From NCBI GenBank assembly GCA_013350335.1, contig CM023534.1, positions 12,429,542-12,493,541 on the forward strand: a DNA stretch of 64,000 nt, written 5' to 3'. The notes below the pieces were generated by a model. The model was not told where the DNA came from, made no database searches, and saw only the letters and a list, made by a program, of their open reading frames with translations. Below are positions 11,624-23,100 of the stretch, one piece after another. Source of the DNA: Chimonanthus salicifolius (taxonomy: Eukaryota; Streptophyta; Magnoliopsida; Laurales; Calycanthaceae). Both the position numbers and the translations under genes were made by a program. Each line of letters opens with the position of its first letter. The first letter of the stretch is position 1.

Positions 11624-14103
11624 GATTTTAGACTAGTCACAAGCAAGTCCTTTTGAGTCATAGGATACTAGCAAAGTTTTATGAGTCTGTTCTCTCTCTC
11701 TCTCGTGGATTTTAGACTAGTCACAAGCAAAGTCCTTTTGCGAGTTATGTGACAATTAGCGAAGTTTTATGGGTCTGGTTGAGTCTGTTCTCAGTAGTTT
11801 CTCCAAGTTTTTCACATAATGTTTCTTTGAACCAAATCACTTACCAGAAAGATTATCATGCTATGTGGTTTTCTCATTGTTTTAGTGTGTTGGTTGCAGC
11901 TTGAAAAGGCATTGGAAGAGATGTGCACAGAAGCTGCAGGAATTAAGTTTGCATCAGAAAAGAAATTAGCTGATTCTCATGTTCTGGTAAACAACATTGA
12001 AGAGAAATCTTTGGAGGTAGAGGCAAAGTTGCATGCTGCTGAGAATAAGCTAGCAGAAGCAAGTAGAAATAGTTTAGAGGTTGAAAGGAAACTACAGGAG
12101 CTAGAAACTCTTGATAGTGTACTTCATAAGGAACGACTATCCTTGCAAACAGCGTATGTCTTCGTTTTGTTTTGACTCCCATTTCCATGTCCCTTGAAAT
12201 ATCATCTTAGTTTTGTTTACGTTACTTGAATGTCCCCATTCAAAGTCATGCCACCTTCCTGCACCGTATAAGATCTGAGCCTTTTATTAGGAGGTCCACA
12301 CCAGATATTACTATTCTAGAAAAACAGCGCATGTGATATGCATAGCCTGTGTAAAAAATGACAAAGAAAAAGATTCCAAGAACAATATGAAAAGGAAGTT
12401 TAAGTTGAAAATTTGAGAATGAATATACTAAATGTGATATTTTAGATAGAATATAGTACAAAATATTTTCATTAAAAACTTGGGAGTCATATATTGCTAA
12501 TTTCTAGATTATCATAGATTGTTCCATGTAATAAAATTGGAAATCCTAAGCACCTAAGAAAACAAACCCCTTTTAGAAAACCTCGAGTATTGCCATGGTC
12601 TAGGGTAACTTCCATCGTGTTTTAAGAAGTTGTAGGTTTTAGGAAATGTTTCATAGGGGAGAGATTTAGAGGAGTTGGAGAGAGGTGTGGGCTAATGGGT
12701 GAGAGATTATTATATTATTAATTTTTGAAGGATTTTTGGGACAGATTTAAGAGGTGAATTAGGATATTGTGAATGAATGCAAAGAGATTGAATGTTCAAC
12801 TTATGTGTCTTGATTGCAAGGCATATTCTTGTCATGCACTTTTTTCTTGTAACTGTTTTGCACTTCAGTTATTTTGTTATGGACCATGACCTCTTGTCAC
12901 TCCAACAACTAATTTTCTCATAACTGCTTCTTTGCACTTAAATTATTTTGTTATGGACCATGACTTATGCTAAATAATGTCTTAGAAAGCAGTAGGTTCT
13001 AGGAGAAGTTTCATAGGTGAGAGATTTCGAGGAGAGGGAGATGTAGGCTAGTGGGATAGAGATAATTGTATTATTAATTTTTTCACAACCTGAAATGAGG
13101 TTGGATGTTATAGCACTTGTGGATTATATGAATATAATCCTAAGAGAGAGATTTTTTCTGTGGAGTTGCTTTCCTCAAGGAAATAGACAAATGACCTCTA
13201 AATATAGACCATTGACTTTATTGTTTCCATTTGCAATGTGCTAAATAATGTTGGGGACGATTATTTCATAGGGAAGATTTAGGAGACAAATCCATTTGAT
13301 AAACGATGTTCATTTTCAATAGGTGGGCTCCTCTATGCCACGCCACTCACTCCACACCCCGAACCTCCCCCTCCCCAACCAACAGCACGCACAAACACAA
13401 AACAAAAAAAGAAAGAGAGGAATCATCATTCTTGATCATGTCAATAATAATTTTTTTTTTTTTTTGGGATTCTAAGTGCAAAATGTTTTTTTTAACTGAT
13501 TTTAATTTTAATTTATGTCATTAGGCAAGAAGCTGATGAAGCTTCTTTAGCTAAACATAAGGAAGACATGCAAGAGTGGCAAATGAATCTCAAGGGTGGA
13601 AATGATAGGTTTCTCAAGGACCGGAAACTACTTGACGAGAGGGTTGATTTGGCAAATGAGAAGGAAAGAGCTCTTAATCAGGAGGAGAAGCATCTGGAGG
13701 AAGCACAGAGGAAGATTGATGTGATTAGTTTAGATTTGAAAAAAAGAGAGGCTGATATAAGTGCAAGATCATCAGCCTTAGCTGTGAAAGAGAAGGTGAG
13801 ATCTGTTCATTACAGTTTTGCATTAGAGCTTCAACCATCTACAATTTTTTATAAATATGTTTTAATTGCAGGATGCCATTGTTCGGGAAAGGAACCTAGA
13901 TATGAAAGAGAAGGCATTACTTGCTTTAGAAGAAGAGCTTAATACCAGAGAAAAAGTGAGTGCAAACCAATATGACTTGGACATATTCAGTTTTGATTCT
14001 TGGTTTTCATAAAGACCAGTATAATGGGAAAGTTAAATTTTGATTTCTTGTGAGACAGCATTTCCTTCTCCAAAGTTTTCTTGTTTCCCACACCTGAGTT
14101 GGG

Positions 14104-14145
<42 letters not shown>

Positions 14146-17100
14146 ATGCATCACATGTCAAATACTGCTGATGCAGTTGTTAGGGAGTAGTCATTATTAT
14201 ATATCTTTTCTTTTAGCTGCATACTCCATGCCATTTATATCAGGTTTTAATTTATTTCTAGTTGTGCACATTTATTTTCTATATGCTTATAAACACAAGT
14301 TCATATGATAAAATTTGTTTTTTGCATAGCATTATGGTAAATGTACTTCCATTCAGGTATTCATTAGTGGTGTGAGTTCACCAAATCATTGTCACCGTTA
14401 AATACACCTGACAAAATTTGACTTGACTTGACCCTAATAGACTCATTCTAATAAATGGCATGATCTACCCATCCCAAACCCATTTATAAATGGGTAGACC
14501 TGACTAACCCGGCTATTAAATGTCTTTAAGTAACATATCCAATCATATGAGGTCTTCACCTATTTAAGGGGTTGTCTTAGGTATGTCTTTCTTCTCCTTA
14601 TGTAAATGGGTAAACCTAACCTGAATCCGAAATAGACTTGAACCGACTTAACCCATTTAACAATACTTGAAAATAGACTTAAATCTTAGTAGACCCAAGT
14701 CGAATAAGACCTGACTTCACCTGTTGCTAGGTCTCCCATTAAAGCCATTCATCCCATCTATCGGGGTTTACACTCATAATTGGATTTGGAAGATTGTTTT
14801 ATGTGGAATGATTGCTTTCCTGACGCCGGCACGACTTGAACCTGCAACATTTATGGTTGCAAACAAGGTGCACTTACCTACATTGCTACGTGCTCTTCTT
14901 GAGGAAAGCTTAATCCATAATTTTTTTTTTTTTTGATGCATAAACGATGGATGGGAGCAATACTCTAGGTGTATTTAATTGAGGAGAGAACAAGGAATTA
15001 GGTGTTGGTCATCAAACCTAGGTACCACTCTTGTTGCAATTGCTGCACTTAGGCCAGCTTGATGCTGGATAAGTTTTAGTGGTTGGCACCAGTTTTCTAA
15101 AATGGTATGCCATGATGGATCTACTTTGTTTTGACTATTGTTTAAAAACTCGAAATGACTTGGACGAGTTAGTCCAAGTTGACTAGATTCAACAACATTT
15201 TGAGTCAAGCGAGATGGTGAGTTTTTTCGTTTTTTTCCCCCAATAACCTATCCGAGTTTCTCCAGTTGATGGGATTTTGAGTCGTGTCTCACTTTTCAAG
15301 TTTTTGAACACTAGTTCCGACAATCAATGTACATGTTCCTTGTTCTTTCCTTGTGTGTACTTAGAATTTTCCTATTCCATTGTTTATGCTTAAAAGGTTT
15401 GAATAGTTTATTTGCTATTTTTGGTATGTTAATAGCTTATTTATGAATTAAACATTGTTATTTTGGTGTACTTGTACCATTTATTAGCACCTTCATGCAC
15501 ACATATGTAGCAGATCTGGTTAGGATTTGGACCTAGTTAAATAGGCCCTGTTATATCTCATTAGGCTTGATGTCAACAAGCCATTTTGGGGCCTGCCTAA
15601 CACATACATCATCTTTTTACTGAAGTGGTTGACATGGTGTATGGTCTGGTATGACTTTTTGGCTCCTGTGGTTAGCCCCAGTTTTGGTGGTGCTTGGTTC
15701 TTGCACTCATTTCCACATGTATCTATGTTGCTAAGCAATTAGGTCATGTGGATAGTGTTTGAACACTTTATGAATAACCCTGATCCTCTTTAGCATGCAG
15801 TGCTTATTTTGAGGTATTGTAAGTTGTTTGAAGATCAGTAATCATTTTGCCAGACACTGCCTGACCTCATTTTATGCATTGATTTCTTGTAGATGGAGAT
15901 CCAGAGGCTCATGGATGAACACAATGCTTTAATGGAGTTGAAAAAGCATGAATTTGAATTGGAAATGGATGAAAAACGAAAATCCATGGAGGAGGAATTG
16001 AAAAGCAATGTAGCATCTTTGAAGCAAAAAGAAGATGAAGTCAACCACAAGGAAACAAAAGTTACTAGAAGAGAACAGAATCTCGAGATAAAGTCAGAGA
16101 AATTGAAGGAGAAAGAAAGGAGCTATGAATTGAAACTGAAGGCTTTGAAGGACAGGGACAAATCAGTTAGAGCTGAAGAAAAGGCTTTGAAAATGGACAA
16201 AAATCAAATTGAGGCAGACCAACAGGTTTTACTGAATTGCAAGGCTGATCTTGAGTTGCAACGTGCAGCTGCTGAAGAAGAAAAGCAGCTCCTTTCTAGA
16301 GAGCAGGAAAATATGAAAGTGACTGAAGAAGAAAGGAGTGAATTTCATGGCTTGCAATTGAAATTGAAAGAAGAAATAGATAGCTATAATAGTGATAGGG
16401 AGTCCTTGACGCAGGAAAAGGAGGATTTGAAGCAAGAAAGAGATAGATTTGAGAGAGAGTGGGAAGCATTGGATGATAAGAGGGCAGAGATAGCGAAAGA
16501 TCTTGATCAATTCAGCAGGGAGAGGGAATTTTTTGCAAAATGGAAATATGATGAAGAGGATAAGCTGAAAAATGAGCATTTGGAGATGGAGAGCTACATT
16601 CGGAGGGAATTGGAAGCTCATAGGCTGGAGCAAAGTGCATTTGAGAGCACCATGCAACATGAGCGGTCAGAGATGCTTGAGCAGGCCCAAAGGGAGCATG
16701 ATGACATAGTTCGCAGTTTTGAAATTCGTAGTCATGAACTCGAGGCAGATATGCTGAATAGGAAAGAGGACATGGAGAAACAGCTATTTTCGGAGGAGAG
16801 GGCGTTTGAAGATGAGAAGGAGAGAACACTGAGTTGTATCAATTCAATAAGAGAACAAGCTCAAGGGGAAATGGATCAACTGAGGCTGAAAGAGCAGCAA
16901 TTTGAAAGGAAAAAGCTGGAGATTGGTGAAAGTAGGAAAGATCTTCAACGTGTCCAGGTTGAAGTACGGAATGATATCAATGAGCTTCATCTTCTTAGTA
17001 AGAACCTGATAGATCAACGTGAAGCCTTCATTAAGGAGAATCAGCGTCTGTTTGCTGTTATCAAGGAGCATAAGAGTTGTAGGAATTGTGGGGAATTGAT

Positions 17101-20100
17101 ACTAACTAATCTCCAGCTGCTGCCTGATATTGAGGATACAGTTGTTGGTCTTCAGCCGAGGCTAGCTGAAGGTTATTTGAGGGAAAATATTATGGGTATG
17201 CCAGGTGCTTCTGAAAAGCCCGGCTCTGAACTCTCTCCTGGTTTTGGAGTTCGTATGTCTTGGCTTCAGAATGTGCTTCAAGGATATTTAACATTTCCCC
17301 AGGAAACAAAGCTGAGGATCCTGCTAGTCAAGATTGGGATGACCAATTAGATGAAGCTGAGCATGATGTGGAGCCATTATTTGGGGTAGCAAGTGATTCT
17401 ACTGACATCCATAGAATGCAATCTGAAAGCAGTGTTAGGTATGTGGAATGTGAACCTTCTGCATCCGTTGATGCACAAAGTGACATGGCAAAGGTACACG
17501 GACTTTCAGGAATCCCATCTTCATCTGTTGAAAATGCAGGAAAATTCTGGTATTCCAATGCAAGGATATGGCAGGCTTAAGCCTGCCAAGGAAATTAGGC
17601 TTAGGGGCACACGCTCTGTGAAGCAGGTTGTCAATGAAGCAAAGAATTTTCTTGGGGAGACTTTGGAATTGAACAAGGATGGACAACGTAATGGGAAAGT
17701 CAAAGATCCTGCTGAGACCATTGAGGGAAGCAGGGAAGATTCTAGAACTACAAATGTGGGGCAGAAGCGACAATATACTCTGGTGTCTCAAATCATGAGC
17801 ATTGAGAAGGATGCTGCTAACAGTGAAACACAGTCTGATCGTGTCACAACTGGTGGGCAGCGCAAAAGGCGACAGACTGCTGACTCAGGATTGCAAACTC
17901 CTGGGCAAAAACGCTACAACTTCAGACGATCTACTGTGTAATTTCTAATATCATATTATTTTCAGTGTATTTGCCTAATAGTGTGATCTATGCATGCTTT
18001 GACATGATGTTTATGTTGAAATCTTGAGGGAGATACCCAAGCAGGCACTTGACCGTTTTCAATCACTGCCTGCAAGTTGAAGAAACTCCCCACTCAATTC
18101 ATTATCCTGTTTTGAAAGAGGACAGCTGTCAATTGACTGCTGATTGACTTCGTAATGCAGCTCTTCTATATGGACATGGTTTGGGGACAGGGTGCTAGGC
18201 CACATTTTCCACCTCTCCTGAAACCCAGGAGAGGGATATGGATATTGGTGCCTATGATGATCAGGTACGGCATGGGTACAACAGGAGTATGCATGTAATG
18301 GCAAGGATGTTATACCCAAGCAGGCACTTAACCATTTTCAATCACTGCCTGCAAGTTGAATAAACTCCACTCAATTCATTATCCTGTCTTGAAAGAGGAC
18401 AGCTGTCAAGCAACCACTGATTAACATCCTAACACAGATCTTCTATATGGACATGGTGTGGGGATAGGGTGCAAGACCACATTTTCCAGTTCTCCTGAAC
18501 CCAGGAGAGGGATATGGATATTGGTGCCTATGATGCTCAGATACGCCATGGGTACAACAGGAGTATGCCATGTAATGGCAAGGATGTTATACATAGAATC
18601 AAAGTTTTGGTTTTATATGATACAGTTACTTTGCCTGTTGGTATTGGGTTATCATATTGTAGCCTGCATTCAATACAGTAGTACCATGAATAATTTTCCA
18701 GTAGTTAGGAAAGGTAAGGGCTTTGTTTGCTCTTTACCATTTTTGGAGCAGTGAAAATCTCTTATGAGTTAGAATTTGCAAGGAGACTGGTTATCATATT
18801 GTAGCCTGCATCCAATACAATGATCCAATGAATAATTTGTTAGTAGTTAGGAAAGGTGAGGGCTGTGTTTGCTCTTTACCATTTTTGGAGCAGGAAAATA
18901 TCTCTCCAGTTAGAATTCATAAAGAGAGAAGCTAACGTCTGCACAGTGTGCCCTACATATTCCAATTTTGCACTCGTGTGATATAATTTGCCCAGAAATG
19001 TGATGGTGATCATATCAGGTGGGTCACACGTATATTCTTCATTGCAAAAATTGGATAGCTAAAGAGTGCACAATAATTTCCTTGTCAGGCATACGTGGCG
19101 AATGTCTTGATCTTGAGTTTGTGCCATGACAAATGGGTGCATGGTTTGAAGGCCTTACAAAATTGGGAAATATTTTCTTAGTTCCAAAATGCTAATGAAC
19201 CAGAATTTGAACTGATTCTTTTTAAATACAGCATGTTGTTATTAAATTTTTTTCCCCGGAATGGTGAGGGTTGTAAAGTATCCATGTAGGAGCTGTCTCA
19301 GTAGTCAGTCATTTAACACTATGATATTGTGCCTATGTGTTGCATGTGGACCAAGATTCTAAATATCAGGTATTGGTCCTCCATCGGGTTTGAAAAATTC
19401 TGAAAGTATCATAAATATATTGGATGTGTTTTGTGTATTGGCTGATAAACAGTGTGCTTTCCAGAGTTGTTGGTATTGTCCTGATCGGTTATTGCATCTA
19501 CCTCAATAGTTATTAAAATGGCTGTTGACAGTGTTTTGTCCATAACAGTATTCCATCCGCTGATACTAGCTGCCGATGTGGAGGCATATTGTATTGTATG
19601 GAGTTGAAGTGATACTATCTATATCTCACTTCCTGAAAATTCCTATATGATTTGACCAGTATTTAAAACTATGTTCTGAACATTCTGGTAACAATTGATC
19701 CGTCATCTATATTATTTCAGTTACCATTTCAAAAAAAAAAAAAAAAACAGTTGATCTGTCATCTAAAATTGCATTGAAATGTTGATCAGTGCAGGCAGAG
19801 TTGCTGGGTCACAAGCCTTGCTTGAAGCGACTGGAGGAATTGAGAAAGTTTATCATCCAGGATCAATTGTGTTGCCTGAAAATAGTGTGACAGAAGGTTT
19901 TGCAATTTCAGGGGAACTGGCTGTTGATGACGGAGTTAATATGAAGCAAAAACTGGAAAGCCCCATGGCAGGTCATAAGGTATTCTCTTTGTTTTATTAG
20001 GGTAATGATCAAAAGAAACTGTATGGCTGTTGTCTTGAAGTACCTCTCTCCCTGAGTTTGCATGAGTTTGGCCTATGGATGCTGATCCAGACAATTAGTT

Positions 20101-23100
20101 TGTTTATAGTTAACACATACCATGAGTGCACCATGTGCCTTTTTTTTTTCTGAAATGGACCATGCACCGAAAATTCCTCATAGTAGAAAGGATCAAATGT
20201 TGCAATGTAATCACCAAAATAGAAAATAGGAGGAAGAATTGATGAAGAAGATTGGAAAAGGAATAAATCTATATTCTTCTCTATTCTTGTATATTTACAA
20301 TAGCTACAATGGTGTCTTTAAATAGACACAATATCCTACAAAGCTGGAAGGTCAACTACTCCTAATATGACACTCCTGTGTCCTATGAAACAAAATATCA
20401 CTTTTCTCATGTACAACATATTCCACAACAATCTCCCTCAACTTGGAGCATAGATATCAGTCAAGCCTAGCTTGCGTTATATATCATCAAGTTGTGTTTA
20501 GATAAGCCTTGATCAACAAATCAGCGAGTTGATTGTGAGACTTTAAATAGCAAGTGATAATAGTGCCAATAGTGATGTAAGAGCGAAGAAAGTGAATCAA
20601 CTTCGATATGCTTCGTCTTTTTATGGAAAACAGGGTTGAAAGAGATATTGATGGCCGCTTGATTGTCACAAAACATAATCATTGGGTTTAATGATGAAAA
20701 TTCCAACTCAATAAGGAAATGTCAAAACGATAATAGTTTAGTAGCCGTGGTTACCATATCATAATATTCAGTCTCAACACTAGATCGAGCCACACCACTT
20801 TGTTTTTTACTGCGCCAAGGAAACCAAATAGGAGCCAAGCAAACTAACTTGTTGTAGAGTGACTATCATTAGGAGAACCAGCTCAATCGGCGTTACAGTA
20901 ACCACGGGCAAAAAACTAAGACTAATGAGGATAGTAAGCCTCTACTAGGATGAGCTTCAAGATACTGAAGAATTATGAAGACTACGTGAAGGTGCGCATC
21001 ATGTGCAGCATGCATGACCCGACTCACAACTCCAATAGCACACGGGAGGTCAGGGCGAGTAATGATAAGGTATATAAGTTTATTTACCAGTTGCTGATAG
21101 AAAGTGGGATTATCAAGAAGAGTGGCCGCCTGAAATAGAGCTTGACTATTAACAACAATAGGAGTGTCAACTAGTCTACAATCAGAATGGCCAGCTTCAT
21201 GGAGGAGATCAAACACATACTGCTGCTGAGAAAGGAAGACTGCCCTTAGAGGAGCGAGCAACTTATATTCCAAGGAAGTAGCAGAGAGGTCCCAAATCTT
21301 TAATATCAAAGGAGAATTGGTGTAAATAGTCTTTTAGAGCAAGTAGAGAGTGTTCATGGTTCCCCATGAGAACAATATCTTCCACAAACCATAGGATACA
21401 TAGGCAATGTCTCCAACACAATAACTAAGACTGAGTGATCTGACTGGCAACGAGAATAACCATACTTTTATAAGGTATTAAACTTGTCGAACCATGCTCG
21501 AGGAGATTGCTTGAAACCATTAGATATCCTATTTTAGCTTGCAGACTTTGCTTTACTCCTCTTTATTGATGAATCCAGGAGGCACCATGTATGCTTTTTC
21601 CTTCAAGTCACCATGAAGGAAGACATTCTTGACATCAAGTTGGTGGAGAGGCCATCTATTTGTCGTGGCAAAAGATATCAAAATTTGCAGACATAAGTAT
21701 AGCCAGCCATTGGTGAAAAAGGCTCCTGATAGTTAGTACTATAAGTTTGTGTAAATCCTTTGGCTACATACGAGGCTTTATTGTGTGTAATGGAGCCATC
21801 TGGATTATTTTTTATGGCAAAGAACCACTTACATCCATATGGAGTTTTTCCTTGAGATAGTGGAACCATCTCCCATGTTTGATTGTGTTCAAGTGCCCAC
21901 CAATTCTTTTTCCATTGCAGTTTTTTAAGAAAGATCCTGAGAGCAGCATCAACTCTCTTTGGTATATGTGCACTGTCTATTGTGGCAAGAAAAGCATGAT
22001 AGGAGGGAGACACGAAAGTACAGGAAACAAACTGGGACATAAGATATTCTATACATGACTTTTCACCTTTAAGTAAAGCAATGGGAAGATTATCTAAAGT
22101 GGATGAGGCAAACTCTGGTTCCTCAAAGGTCAATGAAGTGGTGGTTGGACAAATAGTAGACCTTCTTTTCCTTCGTCGATAAACACTAGAAGGTTTGGAG
22201 GATGCAGAATCAGGAGTAACCTCACCATGCATGATAGGAACCTCTGATGAAGGGGAAGAAGAGGATGCTTTGTTAGGAGCTTTAAAGTATGGATGATGCT
22301 TAATGAAAGCGACATCCATGGAGACGTACATTTTCCCAATGATAGGATCCAAACATTTGTAACGTTTTTGTGAAGGTGAATATCCCCAAAACATCCATTT
22401 TATAGATTGTTTTGAAAGCTTATCAACAACAAAATGATGAACAAAACAAACACAACCAAATATGTGTAAAGGAATAGTAGTAACGTGCGTACGTTGAGAA
22501 AGATGCCAATTGGGGATTTATTCTGCAATACACGAGAAATATGATACCATGTTGTAATGTAATCACGAAAATAAAACGTAGGAGGAAGAAATGAAGAAGA
22601 AGATTGAAAAAGGAGAGAAATGTGTGTTCTTCTCTCTGTTCTTGTGTATTTACAATGGCTATAATGGGGTTTTTAAATAGACAATATTCTACAAAATTGG
22701 AAGGTCAACCATGCCTAATATGATACTCTTGTGTCTTATAAAACAAAACTACAGTACTTTCCTTATTTAAGATATGTTCTACAGCATCAAAGCCATCTAA
22801 TCTTTGACCTTTTTTGCATGTGGACCATTATAACAGTCAATATACAGGCAATTGATGGTTGTGTTGAGAGATTCCATTGGATAACTTTTGGAGCATGTTC
22901 TCCCTATGTCAGGGGCCATTAGACCAATTATCCAGTTAGTGGTGACAAGTGTTGGAGATGTAACTCATAAAAATTCAAGGTCCAAGAACATTGTATTGCA
23001 TCTGCATCTGTCGTTGAGGATTATCTTTCCCTTTTGAAAAGCTGCTGTGTGTTTGGAATGATATAAATAATCATATAGACTTTCCTTAGCAGCTTGCATT

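Larger units (their letters stand above)
20193..22791 (-). mobile_element. Internally deleted Ty1/copia LTR retrotransposon
   Basis: Both LTRs are present: 20198-20430 (3' LTR) and 22550-22786 (5' LTR), bounded by TCAAA duplications at 20193-20197 and 22787-22791. On the minus strand the 5' LTR is followed by the initiator-Met primer site TGGTATCA (22542-22549), and a purine-rich AAGTTGAGGGAGAT precedes the 3' LTR. The interior keeps the end of integrase ([13 protein letters not shown]), the start of reverse transcriptase ([16 protein letters not shown]), pieces of the RT/RNase H link and the RNase H block ([16 protein letters not shown]). Gag, protease and the integrase core are gone and frames are broken, so it is inactive. 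It sits antisense in CRWN intron 7. Confidence 0.92.

Noticed and set aside
16229..17071. Long minus-strand frames opposite CRWN exon 6
   Set aside because: They mirror the Glu/Lys-rich coiled coil, which yields long antisense frames rich in Phe/Leu/Ser. No independent evidence.
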